A stretch of 64,000 nt of DNA from Croceicoccus mobilis (GCF_001661965.1 NZ_LYWZ01000022.1:372001-436000); one strand, 5' to 3'; positions 1 to 9,363 are shown, counted from the first letter of the stretch. Made by a program: numbers and translations. The notes: generated from the letters alone by a model not told the origin.

Positions 1-28
1 TGTCGACTTGCGGGTGATGATCGGCCAG

Positions 29-1024
29 TCAGCCCGCCTCTTGCAGCCCGCGCCTGAGCAGGCCCTGTCTGGCAAGATCGTCCCAGAGAGCGTCGGGAAT
101 GGTGACGGCCATGAGATCAATCGCGGCATCGACCTGACGGACGGAACCCATGCCCGGCACCACGGAAGAGATTTGCGAGTGCATGAGCGGGAACTGCAGC
201 GCCGCGGCGGCCAATGGAACGCCATGGGCTTCGCAAATGTCCTCTATCCGACCGACCCTTTCGACAATCGCAGGGGGCGCAGGCTCATAATTGAAGTTGG
301 GCGGCGTTCCACCTGCCCTGACGCCCTTGGCAAGGATCCCGGAATTATACGGCCCCGCGACCACCAGCTTAACTCCCTTTCGTGCGCATAGCGGAAGAAG
401 ATTGTCTGCAGGATCCTGTTCAAGCAGGGTGTAGCGTCCGGCCAGCATAATGATGTCGATATCGCCTGCGTGAATCATCTCTTCGCAGACGGCGATCTCG
501 TTCACGCCAATGCCGATCTGGGAAACATCGCCGGCATCGCGCAATTCACGCATGGCGCGATAGCCGCCCTCCATGAATTGGGCGAACAGGCGCGGGTGAT
601 CGTCGCCATGGGCAAAGCTGCCGATGTCATGGGCATAAAGAATATCGACCCGCTTTCGCCGCAGCCGTGCAAGACTGCCCTCATGCGATCGCATGACGGC
701 ATCATAGCTGTAGTCGAAGACGCTTTCGAACGGTTCCGGGGATACGAATGCCTGACGAAGCGAGTCCAGGTCGGCATCGGGCCTGGGATCCAGTCTCCGC
801 CCGACCTTCGTTGAAAGAATGGCTTCTTGCCCCGGGTCCAGCTCCGCCAGTGCCGACCCCAGCCTCTTCTCGCTGAGGCCAAAGCCGTAGTGAGGGGCGG
901 TATCGAAAAAACGAACACCGGCTTCCCAGGCCCTGCGGACTACGGCGCGGGCATCCTCATCCGCTACGGGACGATAGAGATTGCCGATCGACGCGGCACC
1001 GAAACCAAGGTCTAGCGGTCCCAT
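29..1024 (-). CDS. Aldo/keto reductase, probable NAD(P)-dependent aldose (L-fucose-type) 1-dehydrogenase
   Basis: A 331-residue TIM-barrel aldo/keto reductase, probably cytoplasmic. The catalytic tetrad region is visible: Asp and Tyr in FFDTAPHYGFG near residue 45, Lys in STKVGR, and His in ILYAHDIG. Relatives of this length and layout include the D-threo-aldose (L-fucose) 1-dehydrogenases, which oxidise the anomeric carbon to a lactone; that assignment is inference. The ATG at 1024 shares its A with the TGA of the upstream GH28-like gene (TGATG), so the two genes are probably translationally coupled. A longer GTG-started frame exists but would run well into the neighbour. It could be the first oxidative step for a deoxy-sugar released by the enzymes around it. 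Confidence 0.8.
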   Translation of the reverse strand: MGPLDLGFGAASIGNLYRPVADEDARAVVRRAWEAGVRFFDTAPHYGFGLSEKRLGSALAELDPGQEAILSTKVGRRLDPRPDADLDSLRQAFVSPEPFESVFDYSYDAVMRSHEGSLARLRRKRVDILYAHDIGSFAHGDDHPRLFAQFMEGGYRAMRELRDAGDVSQIGIGVNEIAVCEEMIHAGDIDIIMLAGRYTLLEQDPADNLLPLCARKGVKLVVAGPYNSGILAKGVRAGGTPPNFNYEPAPPAIVERVGRIEDICEAHGVPLAAAALQFPLMHSQISSVVPGMGSVRQVDAAIDLMAVTIPDALWDDLARQGLLRRGLQEAG

Positions 1025-2652
1025 CAGGCCAACCTCCCCATGTCTTCCACCGCGATATTGCGGCTGTCCCTGCACGACACCGCTTGCCCTGCTGGAGCGG
1101 AGGAATGAACATTGTCGATGATCGCGCCATCGACATGGCGCAAAGCGACAGCCGGTCGCGCATCCGGTTTTTCGGTCGTGAAGCGACAGTTGCGCACCGT
1201 CAACCGCCGCGCATGGCGAGCATACATGCCCTGCGCCGGCAATGTTGCAAGATAGCTGACTTCTAGGCTGGTCACCCGCCGATATTCCGGATCGCGCGCA
1301 GCGTCCTGCGAAGTGCCTCCCCCGGCAGAGGCCACATCGATCCCGCTGAAAGTCACATCCTCGACCGGACCGTCAGCGATACCTTCGACACCGCAGGGAA
1401 ACCGTGGATCGGCGCCCGATACCTGCACATCTTCGAAACGGACCCGCCTGATTGCGCCGACAGGATTCCCTTCGGGTGCACGCATCCGGGCGCCGTGATG
1501 CACGAACAGCGGATGATTCACCGGGTTGCGCAAGGTAATGCCCGAAACGGTCACATCCTCCATCACCCCGCCATCGACGATGCCGATCAGGATGCCGCGC
1601 GTGTTGGTGCAGATGCAGTCGCTGATCTGGACATTGCGGAAACCGCCCACGGTTTCCGTGCCCATCTTGATACGGCCCAGCACCCCGATATCGTCCGGCG
1701 CGCGATAGTCAGACGGTCGATAAGTGCCGTCGAGCAGCGAACCCATCAGATATCCGCTGGTCTTGCAGCCGCTGATCTGGATGTCCTCGCACAGCACCTT
1801 TTCGCCAAGCGCATAGCTGCTTTTAAGAACGATGGCATCGTCCTTGGGCGCATTGACGGTGCAATTCGTTATCCGCACATCGCGGCAGCAATCGATATCG
1901 ATGCCGTCACGATCGGTGTCGATCACGACCCCGTCTACCCGCATGTTTGAACAGCCATGCGCGATGATGCCGAAGTGGCCGGCCTGCAGGATCGTGAAAT
2001 CTTCAAAACGCACGCCACGGCATTTCATCAGGCCGAAAGTCTTGTTGGCGCGACCGACCTGAGCGGCTTCACCCTCGTTCCGAATCGCCAGTTCGCGTGG
2101 CGTGATGCCCAGCGCTTTTGCGGACTGGAAATGATCGCGCCGCCACCAGTGATCGCCCGGCCCCGCTCGATCAAGGCCAAGGCCATGGATCAGTCCACGC
2201 CCGACAACCGCGATGTTCTTCGCGCCATCGGCATAAATCAGGCTGTTGTGCACATGGGTAATGCCAAAATCCTGGAATTGCTGCTCCAGATAGTTTTCCG
2301 GTGGGTCGTAATTGGCACCGTGCACGTCGGGATTTGCCGCCTCGATCACGGCGCCTGGCGACAGGGCAAGCGTAATATTGTCCAGAAGGCGGATCGAAAA
2401 GGACAGGTAGCGGCCCGGCGGAACAGCAACGACACCGCCACCGCGGGACGCAGCGGCACGAATAGCCGCGTTGATCGCCTTGCTGTCTATCGACCGGCCA
2501 TCGCCTTTCGCGCCGTGATCTCGAATGTCTTCGACGACGCCGGTGGCAGTGGCCTGTGACGCAGCCGCCGGACTGGCCGCGAGGGCGGCCATCAGTCCGA
2601 TTGCGGATCGCCGGTTAAGGGAAAAGTCTGCGCTTGCACCATCATTAAACAT
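1024..2652 (-). CDS. GH28-like polygalacturonase-fold protein, Tat-exported
   Basis: A 542-residue right-handed beta-helix protein. A twin-arginine leader is visible (NRRSAIGLMAALAASPAAAS, about residues 13-32), followed by the pectate-lyase-superfamily opening DIRDHGAKGDG. GH28-type motifs are TDRDGIDID, a DD in APKDDAIVLKS, and GRIKMG, so the paired acidic residues and the RIK motif are present. The usual GHG histidine motif is not obvious; that stretch reads KTSGYLMGS. It would act in the periplasm or outside on galacturonic-acid-containing pectin. It is a close paralogue of the protein at 7661-9292, with the same motifs in the same order. The ATG lacks a clear Shine-Dalgarno and lies inside the putative GntR operator. 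Confidence 0.82.
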   Translation of the reverse strand: MFNDGASADFSLNRRSAIGLMAALAASPAAASQATATGVVEDIRDHGAKGDGRSIDSKAINAAIRAAASRGGGVVAVPPGRYLSFSIRLLDNITLALSPGAVIEAANPDVHGANYDPPENYLEQQFQDFGITHVHNSLIYADGAKNIAVVGRGLIHGLGLDRAGPGDHWWRRDHFQSAKALGITPRELAIRNEGEAAQVGRANKTFGLMKCRGVRFEDFTILQAGHFGIIAHGCSNMRVDGVVIDTDRDGIDIDCCRDVRITNCTVNAPKDDAIVLKSSYALGEKVLCEDIQISGCKTSGYLMGSLLDGTYRPSDYRAPDDIGVLGRIKMGTETVGGFRNVQISDCICTNTRGILIGIVDGGVMEDVTVSGITLRNPVNHPLFVHHGARMRAPEGNPVGAIRRVRFEDVQVSGADPRFPCGVEGIADGPVEDVTFSGIDVASAGGGTSQDAARDPEYRRVTSLEVSYLATLPAQGMYARHARRLTVRNCRFTTEKPDARPAVALRHVDGAIIDNVHSSAPAGQAVSCRDSRNIAVEDMGRLA

Positions 2653-2666
2653 ACGACATCATATGA
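2645..2666 (-). promoter_or_regulatory. Putative GntR-family operator between GH28-like gene and SDR
   Basis: On the minus strand it contains TCATATGATG followed by TCGTATGTTTAA, nearly the same 22-base element found at 9318 and 16184. The inverted half-sites TCATA and TATGt are 8 bases apart here. It sits in the divergent promoter region of the GH28-like gene (minus) and the SDR at 2739 (plus). Binding by the GntR protein encoded at 16636-17382 is inferred. Confidence 0.5.
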
Positions 2667-2738
2667 ATTCAGATCTGGCATGTCCATGCCGAAATTCGCC
2701 CGGAAATGCCGGGCCGATCCATTTGGGAGAAGAATTGA

Positions 2739-3467
2739 ATGTCGCGTCTTGAAGGCAAGGTCGCCCTCGTCACGGCCGCCGGGCAGGGAATTGGCCGCGC
2801 CACTGCAGAGGCTTTCCTGCGCGAAGGTGCGCGGGTCATCGCAACCGACGTGCGCGCAGAGGCACTGGAAGGGCTGGAAGGCGCCGATTGCCGCCAGCTC
2901 GACGTTACCGACCCGGACGCTGTCAAAGCCATTGCCGCCGGACTGCCCGACATCAACGTCCTTTATAACTGTGCCGGTTTCGTTCACGCCGGTACCATTC
3001 TCGACTGCAACGAAGATGCCTGGACCTTCTCCTGCAACCTTAACGTCACGGCGCAATATCGGATGATCCGCGCAGTTCTTCCCAACATGCTGGCGCTTGG
3101 CGGCGGATCGATCATCAACATGTCGTCGGTATGTTCCAGCATCAAGGCGGTGGACAACCGCTTTGCTTATGGCGCGACGAAGGCCGCCGTCATCGGGCTG
3201 ACGAAGTCGGTCGCCATTGATTTTGTCACCAAGGGGATCCGGTGCAACGCCATCTGCCCGGGCACGGTCGAAACGCCGTCGCTTATCCAGCGCCTGCACG
3301 ACACCGGCGATTTCGAGAAGGCCTATGCCGAGTTCACTGCCCGGCAGGCCATGGGCCGATTTGGCCGGGTAGAGGAACTGGCAGCACTCGCCATCTATCT
3401 CGCCTCGGATGAGAGCGCCTTTACCACCGGCACGGTGAATGTAATCGACGGCGGCTGGGTCAACTGA
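2739..3467 (+). CDS. SDR, 2-keto-3-deoxy-L-fuconate 4-dehydrogenase-like
   Basis: A 242-residue classical short-chain dehydrogenase. The Rossmann motif TAAGQGIG is at about residues 12-19, the NNAG equivalent reads NCAG, and the catalytic YxxxK is in FAYGATKAAVIGLTKSVA. The stretches GIRCNAICPGTVETPS and YLASDESAFTTG and the C-terminal DGGW closely resemble the DHRS6/BDH2 group, which includes the Xanthomonas 2-keto-3-deoxy-L-fuconate dehydrogenase. That enzyme oxidises C4 to give a 2,4-diketo-3-deoxy acid for a FAH-fold hydrolase (one is encoded at 27768). It has a good Shine-Dalgarno (GGGAGAAG) about 8 bases ahead of the ATG, is followed 38 bases later by the GH141-like gene, and is divergent from the GH28-like gene. 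Confidence 0.72.
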   Translation: MSRLEGKVALVTAAGQGIGRATAEAFLREGARVIATDVRAEALEGLEGADCRQLDVTDPDAVKAIAAGLPDINVLYNCAGFVHAGTILDCNEDAWTFSCNLNVTAQYRMIRAVLPNMLALGGGSIINMSSVCSSIKAVDNRFAYGATKAAVIGLTKSVAIDFVTKGIRCNAICPGTVETPSLIQRLHDTGDFEKAYAEFTARQAMGRFGRVEELAALAIYLASDESAFTTGTVNVIDGGWVN

Positions 3468-3505
3468 TCCCCACCGCGCAAAAGATAAAAAGAGGAGAGG
3501 ATGAT

Positions 3506-5500
3506 ATGATTGGCAAGGCCATAGGTGCCATCCCGTTCGCGGCTGGGCTGCTTTTCGCCACCTCTGCGCTGGCGCAGGTGACGATCCACGTCTCCCCCGG
3601 CGGGAATGACGGCAATCCCGGAACCGCGGAAAAGCCACTGAAATCGCTTGTAAAGGCGCAGGAGATCGTTCGCGCAAACAATGCATCCGATGATGTGACC
3701 GTCCTTCTGGCAGATGGCGCCTACCGCCTTACGGCCCCGCTGATCTTCCGCCAGGCCGATGGTGGACAGAATGGCCATTCCGTCGAATGGCGCGCAGCCC
3801 CGGGCGCAAATCCCATGATCACATCCGGCATGAAAATTACCGGTTTTCGCCCCTATGACGAAGACCGGCATCTTTACGTCGCAGAAACGCCAAAGGGGCT
3901 TGATACGCGGCAGATCTGGATCAATGGCACTCGCGGCGAAAGTCCGTTCGTGGAGATTCCGCTGGACGACCTGCAATTCAGCGCAACCGGCTTTGAAGTC
4001 ACGGACCCCGAATATGCCTGGCTTGGCGATATTTCGCGACCAGACAGGGTGGAGGCCGAGGCCACCGGGATTTTTACCGACCGGTATTCACCCGTGGAAT
4101 CCATTGATGGTACGCGTTTCACCATGTCGCAGCCCGCTTGGGACAACAACACTTGGGGCTATGACACGGCGAGCCAGCCCCTGTTCCCAGAAGAATCACG
4201 CTTCTTCCTGCGCGGTGCCCTGGAGTTCGTCGGGAAGGTCGGCCAATGGCATTCGCGCTGGCACCAATGGGTGATCGATCCCGATGAAGGCAGGCTTTAC
4301 CTGCGCACCGGACAGGACGAGGACATTGCCGAACTGGATGTCGTGGTGCCCACGCTGGAAGTGCTGGTGTCGATCAGCGGGACGCCCGAAGCGCCTGTCG
4401 AACGCTTGACCTTCCGCGGACTGCGTTTTTCGCACAGCTCATGGCTCGGGCCTTCGCGCGACACCGGCTACGCCAACCAGCAGAGCGGGGCCTACCTCAG
4501 CGACCCCTCCCCGCTTCATCCCGACGACGCTTGGGAAACGTGCGGCTGGGGCTGTGTGGAATTTGAATCGATGCGGTTGAAGTGGCACCAGATACCCGCC
4601 GCTGTCCAGGTTTCAGCGGCACGCGACATCACTTTCGAAGGAAATACGTTCAGCCAGCTTGGCCAGGTCGCGCTTGGCATCGGCAATGAACCGCTGGCGC
4701 ACGAAACCGGTATTGGCCTCGCCACCTCCAACATTCGGGTTGCGCGCAACCGCTTTGCTGTCATTGCGGGCGGCGCGATTATGGCAGGCGGTGTACGCAC
4801 CGATGCACATCACCCGTCCGATCAGGCGCTGATCAATCGCGACCTGACGATCGAGGACAATGTCATCCAGTCGGTCAGCCACGATTACAAGGACAATGCC
4901 GCGATCCTCACCACCTATTTCGATGGGGCGACGATCGCGCACAACGACATCAGCGAAGCGCCTTATGACGCGATCGCAACCGGCTGGGGCTGGGGCTATA
5001 ACGATGAAGGCGGCAACCCCAACTATGACCAGAACCAGCAGGGCTATGTCCATAATCCGCGCTTCGACACACCGACCACGCTGCGCGACACACTGGTCGA
5101 AGGCAACCGCATCCATGGGGTGAAGCAATGGTACATGGACGGCGGCGCCATCTATAACCTTTCGGCCAATCCCAACGCAGTCATCCGCCGCAATCATATC
5201 TTCGACATCAACGGAAAGATTGCCATCTATCTCGATGAAGGCAGCAAGCACTTCACCGTAAGCGAGAATGTCGTCGAAACGGACGGCGTCTGGCTGAACG
5301 TCAACACGGCCGGAAAAATGTACGACCAAGGCATTTCCACCGATAACCGGGCGATGGGCAACTGGCACAACTCGCTGAAAACGGGTGGACGCTGGCTGCC
5401 GAGGGTGGGCAATGATGCGCGCGGCAACAATCTTGTGGCCGACGCGAACTGGCCTGAAGAGGCCCTTCAGGTGATCGCGGAGGCCGGCCCCCGCGACTGA
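3506..5500 (+). CDS. Secreted right-handed beta-helix glycosidase, GH141-like
   Basis: 664 residues with a clear Sec signal peptide (cleavage after TSALA, about residue 23), so periplasmic or secreted. The opening after cleavage (VTIHVSPGGNDGNPGTAEKPLKSL) is the typical start of the large beta-helix family containing GH141. Later repeats such as NRDLTIEDNVIQ, TIAHNDISEAPYDAI and VIRRNHIFDINGK are successive helix turns. Characterised GH141 members include an alpha-L-fucosidase acting on RG-II, which suits this locus; substrate is inferred. AGAGGAGAGG precedes the ATG. It is followed by a strong bidirectional terminator shared with the convergent GH2 gene. Confidence 0.75.
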   Translation: MIGKAIGAIPFAAGLLFATSALAQVTIHVSPGGNDGNPGTAEKPLKSLVKAQEIVRANNASDDVTVLLADGAYRLTAPLIFRQADGGQNGHSVEWRAAPGANPMITSGMKITGFRPYDEDRHLYVAETPKGLDTRQIWINGTRGESPFVEIPLDDLQFSATGFEVTDPEYAWLGDISRPDRVEAEATGIFTDRYSPVESIDGTRFTMSQPAWDNNTWGYDTASQPLFPEESRFFLRGALEFVGKVGQWHSRWHQWVIDPDEGRLYLRTGQDEDIAELDVVVPTLEVLVSISGTPEAPVERLTFRGLRFSHSSWLGPSRDTGYANQQSGAYLSDPSPLHPDDAWETCGWGCVEFESMRLKWHQIPAAVQVSAARDITFEGNTFSQLGQVALGIGNEPLAHETGIGLATSNIRVARNRFAVIAGGAIMAGGVRTDAHHPSDQALINRDLTIEDNVIQSVSHDYKDNAAILTTYFDGATIAHNDISEAPYDAIATGWGWGYNDEGGNPNYDQNQQGYVHNPRFDTPTTLRDTLVEGNRIHGVKQWYMDGGAIYNLSANPNAVIRRNHIFDINGKIAIYLDEGSKHFTVSENVVETDGVWLNVNTAGKMYDQGISTDNRAMGNWHNSLKTGGRWLPRVGNDARGNNLVADANWPEEALQVIAEAGPRD

Positions 5501-5513
5501 CGATCAATCAGCC

Positions 5514-5553
5514 AAAAAAAGGGGCGCGTCCTTCGCAGGGCGCGCCCCTTTCT
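5514..5553. terminator. Bidirectional intrinsic terminator
   Basis: Stem GGGGCGCG (5521-5528) pairs with CGCGCCCC (5541-5548). It is flanked by seven A on the left and by TTTCTT on the right, so it can serve both convergent genes (GH141-like and GH2). Confidence 0.85.
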
Positions 5554-5573
5554 TGTGCGGGACTATCGAACGG

Positions 5574-7664
5574 TCAGGGCCGCAGATCATATCGCCAGCC
5601 AACCTTGTCGGTCAGCAGCCTCCCATCTTGGGTGCGGGCGCGGGCTTCGATCAGGTTAGCGCCCTCCTCCAACTCTATGGTCCATTTCGCCATGCGGTCC
5701 TCCACATCGATGCCGGTCCATTCGCCACCATTCAACCGCACCTCAACCCTTGGCAGGTTGGAAAAGGCCATGGCCTTCACCTGCTGGGTTCGCTTGTGCG
5801 TATCGCGGCTGCTTGCGATGTGCAGCATCGGCTCTTCGGCCCAGTTCGCCTGATACCAGTAATAGGCATCCTTGGGGATGCGGTCCTCGGTAATAAGCCC
5901 CTTGTCATTGATGGCGGGCCTGTCCCCCTCGTTCCGCTTGAAAGACGGGAAGTCGATCGCGACCCAGACAAAAGTCGACCACAGGAACGGACGTTTCTTG
6001 AGTTCAAGCCAGTGCTTGATGTGGAAGTCCGTCTGGTACTGCTCCGGATGCCAATAGCCGTTGGATTCAGGCCGCTTCACGACAGGGTCTTCCTGATGGC
6101 GGATCGACGCCCCGGCTCCATATTCGCTAACCCCGATCGGCCGGTTCGGCATTTTGGCGTGAAGCTCGTCCGCCCATGGGCCGATGTCTTCCGATTTGGT
6201 CCAGTACCAGCCGAAATAGCGGTTGTACGAAACCGTATCACTGTGCTGGGCGATCGGATCATCATCGTCCAGGCAGCAATGCGCGTAAGTCGTGGGCCTA
6301 TACGGGTCGAGCGTATGCGCAGTTTCGTTCAGCTCTGCCAGAAGCCGGTTCGAAGCGGCATCCGAAACGCGAATCTCGTTCCCGATACCCCAAAGCGCAA
6401 CCGATGGATTGTTGGTGTGCTGGGCGATCAACTCCTCCATTTGCTGGACAAGATTTTCGCGAAAAGCATCCGACTGGTCGTGATCATCGATAAGAGGCAC
6501 CTCGGTCAGGATCAGCATGCCAAGTTCATCCGCCCGCTCATAGACGCGCGGCGGATGCTGCATGTGGGCAAGCCGTATACCCGTGGCGCCCATCTCGTCG
6601 ATCAGGCGCATGTCCTCGTCGATCTCGCCATCGGTGACGATCGGCCCACGGCCGAAGCGCGTCGGCATCTGCATGTTCACTCCATAGAGCGGATACGCTT
6701 TGCCGTTCAGCAGGAAGGTGCCGTCCTTTTCAACCGCAACCGTCCGGATGCCCAGCGGCACCGACTGGCTGTCGACAAGCGCTCCGCTTTCGCGGATCTG
6801 GCTGCGGATCCGGTAAAGGTAAGGACCCTCCCTTCCCCGCCACAGCTTCGGGTTCGAAACGGTGAAATTGGATGCAACCGACCGGCTCTCACCCGCAGCA
6901 AGTTGCAATTGCTCGCGCTGCGTGGCGACCTGCTTGCCATCGGCATCGATGATCTGAGTATCGATTTCGAACTGCGCGGGGACGGAGCGAGTATTCACCA
7001 CCGCCACATTCGAACCAATTTTTGCGGTGTCATCGCCGATCGCCTCGGTCCAGGCGCGGATCGCCGGACCGGCATGGTTCATACGGTCCAGATGCAGTTC
7101 AGGCACCTCGATCAGGCGAACTTCGCGATAAAGGCCGCCAAACACGTTGAAGTCACCGTTAAGGGGGGAAATTTCAGGGTTCTTGGCGTTGTCCACCCGC
7201 ACGGCCAAAACATTACGCCCTGCCTGCAATTCATCGGTGACGTCGAAGCGAAAAGCGGCATAGCCGCCGCGATGCGTTCCGACCTTGCGGCCGTTCAGCC
7301 AAACATCGGCTTTCAGCGTCGCGCCGCCGAAGTGAAGGATCTGCCGCTTTCCCGGTGCAGGAACATGTTCGAACGACAAGCGATACCAGGCGGGCCCGCG
7401 ATAATACTCGCCTTCCGGCTCTCCACGCGCCTTGGCCCCCCCAATTCCAGAATCTTCGGCGTTATAGGTGTGAGGAACCGAAATCGAGGACCAGCCAGCG
7501 TCGTCATGGGACGGAGCGGAAGCCCCTTGCGGGTCGCCCTTGGTGAATTGCCACCCATCGTTAAGCGGCACGCCTTCCTGCGCGCTGGCAGGCTGAAGAA
7601 GCGCGACAGTCGCCAGTATGGCTAGCGCGAACAGGCCTGCGAATTCCGATAGCAAACGTGTCAT
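5574..7664 (-). CDS. GH2 family beta-glycosidase (beta-galactosidase/beta-glucuronidase type), exported
   Basis: 696 residues from the ATG at 7664, starting with a Sec signal peptide (hydrophobic core LFALAILATVALL, cleavage near ASAQ). It shows the GH2 order: an N-terminal sugar-binding domain (LNDGWQFTKGD...WYRLSF), an Ig-like domain, then a TIM barrel. The acid/base Glu is in GIGNEIRVS (about residue 425) and the nucleophile Glu is in IGVSEYGAG (about 520). Retaining GH2 enzymes of RG-II systems include a beta-glucuronidase; beta-galactosidase is the alternative and the sequence alone does not decide. The start overlaps the stop of the upstream GH28-like gene by four bases (ATGA), so they form one operon. 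Confidence 0.88.
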   Translation of the reverse strand: MTRLLSEFAGLFALAILATVALLQPASAQEGVPLNDGWQFTKGDPQGASAPSHDDAGWSSISVPHTYNAEDSGIGGAKARGEPEGEYYRGPAWYRLSFEHVPAPGKRQILHFGGATLKADVWLNGRKVGTHRGGYAAFRFDVTDELQAGRNVLAVRVDNAKNPEISPLNGDFNVFGGLYREVRLIEVPELHLDRMNHAGPAIRAWTEAIGDDTAKIGSNVAVVNTRSVPAQFEIDTQIIDADGKQVATQREQLQLAAGESRSVASNFTVSNPKLWRGREGPYLYRIRSQIRESGALVDSQSVPLGIRTVAVEKDGTFLLNGKAYPLYGVNMQMPTRFGRGPIVTDGEIDEDMRLIDEMGATGIRLAHMQHPPRVYERADELGMLILTEVPLIDDHDQSDAFRENLVQQMEELIAQHTNNPSVALWGIGNEIRVSDAASNRLLAELNETAHTLDPYRPTTYAHCCLDDDDPIAQHSDTVSYNRYFGWYWTKSEDIGPWADELHAKMPNRPIGVSEYGAGASIRHQEDPVVKRPESNGYWHPEQYQTDFHIKHWLELKKRPFLWSTFVWVAIDFPSFKRNEGDRPAINDKGLITEDRIPKDAYYWYQANWAEEPMLHIASSRDTHKRTQQVKAMAFSNLPRVEVRLNGGEWTGIDVEDRMAKWTIELEEGANLIEARARTQDGRLLTDKVGWRYDLRP

Positions 7665-9292
7665 GCCACTTCCTCCAGGACCGAAACCGAACGAACAGCG
7701 ATGTTCCTGCAATCGCTTGCTATACGCACGGCGCGGTCTTCCTCTTTCATGGAATACAATCCGTCGATCACTGCGCCCTGCACATCTTCCAGTGCGATTG
7801 TCGGACGCGCATCGGCGCTTTTCACTTCCACCCGCATGTCGTTGACGGCAAGGTTGCGAACATGCCGCGCATACAGCCCGTGCGCAGGCAGTGTTCCCAT
7901 GAAGCTCGGCTCAAGGCTGGAAGTCCGGCGTTCGGGAACGTCGCGCGCCGCATCGGACGCGCTACCGCCGCCTGCGGCCGTGACATGCACGCCGCTAAAG
8001 CTGACGTCCTCGATGATGCCATCCTTAATCCCGACCACGCCGCACGGATATTCCATCCGCGCGCCCGAAACCTGTATGTCGGAAAAGCGGACGCGCCGGA
8101 CCCGCGCAACGCCCGCCCCTCGCGGAGCGCGATTGCGCGCCGAAAGACGGACAAACAGCGGATGGTTCACGGGATTGCGAAGCGTGACATCGCGCACCGT
8201 CACGTCTTCCAGCACGCCGCCATCGATCGCCCCCATCTGCAGGCCGCGCGAATTTTCGCACAGGCAATCGGCGATGAGGATGTTGCGGAAACCGGCGACG
8301 GAGTCCGTCCCCAGCTTGATCCGGCCAAGTACGCCGACATCATCGGGCGCCATATAGGGCGACTTCTGATACGTCCCGTCCAGCAGCGTGCCCAGCAGGT
8401 AGCCGCTGGTCTTGCAACCGATGATCTGCACATCCTCGCAAAATCTGGCTTCCTGCAGCGCATAGCTGCTTTTCAGCACGATGGCATCGTCCTTGGGCGC
8501 GTTGACCGTGCAGTTGATCACCTTGGCATCGCGGCAGCAGTCAAGGTCGATCCCGTCTCGATCAGTGTCAACGGTCAGCCCCTCTATCCGCACATTGGTG
8601 CAGCCCAGCACGTAACAGGCAAAATGTCCGCCTTGCAGAATGCTGAAATCTTCCAGGACGATATTCCGGCACCGCGTCAGGCCGATCGCCTTGTTGCCGC
8701 GCCCTTCATATTTCATTTCCAGCGGTATGGCGCGACGGGCCTCGTCGGCGCTCATCCCCAGTTCCGCTGGAGACTTCCAGCCCTCTATTCCATGCCAACG
8801 CGGCGGCGGCCCTTCGCGATCAAGGCCCGGACCGAAGATCATGCCCTGCCCGACAATGGCGATATCGTTCACCCCGTCGCCATAGATGAGGCTGTTATGG
8901 AAATGGGCCAGGCCGTAATCGACCAGTTGCTCCTCGAACACGCCTTCGGGAAGGTCGTATTGCCCATCGTGCATATCGGGATCGGCAGCAACGATCATCG
9001 AACCCGGCATCAGCACGATAGTGATATGGCTTTTCAAGCGGATCGAAAAACACAGATATTCGCCCGGCGGAACGATGATAGTTCCGCCCCCTCGTGCACT
9101 GGCCGCTTCTATCGCGCGATTGATGGCGATGGAATCGATCGCCTTGCCGTCGCCGACCGCGCCATAATCGCGAATATCGTGAAAAGCGGACAGGCTGCCC
9201 GCTGCGCGGACCGGCATGGCACTGGACGCGAATGCGGCCCCCAGCCCATAAAGCGCAGCACGACGACTGAAATCGACAAATCCTTCAGGCAA
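7661..9292 (-). CDS. GH28-like polygalacturonase-fold protein, second paralogue, Tat-exported
   Basis: 543 residues, colinear with the protein at 1024-2652: Tat-type leader (SRRAALYGLGAAFASSAMP), then DIRDYGAVGDG, TDRDGIDLD, APKDDAIVLKS and GRIKLG. As in its paralogue, the GHG histidine motif is replaced (KTSGYLLGT). Action on pectic galacturonic acid linkages outside the cytoplasm is likely. The start is a TTG (9290-9292) with GGGAGAAGAG just upstream; no in-frame ATG lies between it and the operator. It is the first gene of a two-gene operon with the GH2 enzyme. Confidence 0.82.
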   Translation of the reverse strand: MPEGFVDFSRRAALYGLGAAFASSAMPVRAAGSLSAFHDIRDYGAVGDGKAIDSIAINRAIEAASARGGGTIIVPPGEYLCFSIRLKSHITIVLMPGSMIVAADPDMHDGQYDLPEGVFEEQLVDYGLAHFHNSLIYGDGVNDIAIVGQGMIFGPGLDREGPPPRWHGIEGWKSPAELGMSADEARRAIPLEMKYEGRGNKAIGLTRCRNIVLEDFSILQGGHFACYVLGCTNVRIEGLTVDTDRDGIDLDCCRDAKVINCTVNAPKDDAIVLKSSYALQEARFCEDVQIIGCKTSGYLLGTLLDGTYQKSPYMAPDDVGVLGRIKLGTDSVAGFRNILIADCLCENSRGLQMGAIDGGVLEDVTVRDVTLRNPVNHPLFVRLSARNRAPRGAGVARVRRVRFSDIQVSGARMEYPCGVVGIKDGIIEDVSFSGVHVTAAGGGSASDAARDVPERRTSSLEPSFMGTLPAHGLYARHVRNLAVNDMRVEVKSADARPTIALEDVQGAVIDGLYSMKEEDRAVRIASDCRNIAVRSVSVLEEVA

Positions 9293-9317
9293 AAGCTCTT
9301 CTCCCGGCTTATTTTTA

Positions 9318-9339
9318 TCATATGATGTATGATGTTTAA
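9318..9339 (-). promoter_or_regulatory. Putative GntR-family operator ahead of GH28-GH2 operon
   Basis: The plus strand reads TCATATGATGTATGATG and ends TTTAA. The inverted repeat TCATA-5-TATGA occupies 9318-9332. It is nearly identical to the element at 16184 and sits 26 bases upstream of the TTG start of the GH28-like gene, a normal operator position. Confidence 0.55.
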
Positions 9340-9363
9340 GCGGAAGACAACCCTGCTGTCGGA

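Noticed and set aside
5553-7625. A 690-codon open frame on the plus strand
   Set aside because: It lies antisense to the GH2 gene, has no recognisable domain, and is a shadow of a GC-rich coding strand. The same applies to long antisense frames at 7658-9325, 10025-11452, 12659-13984, 32342-33796 and 55693-56931.
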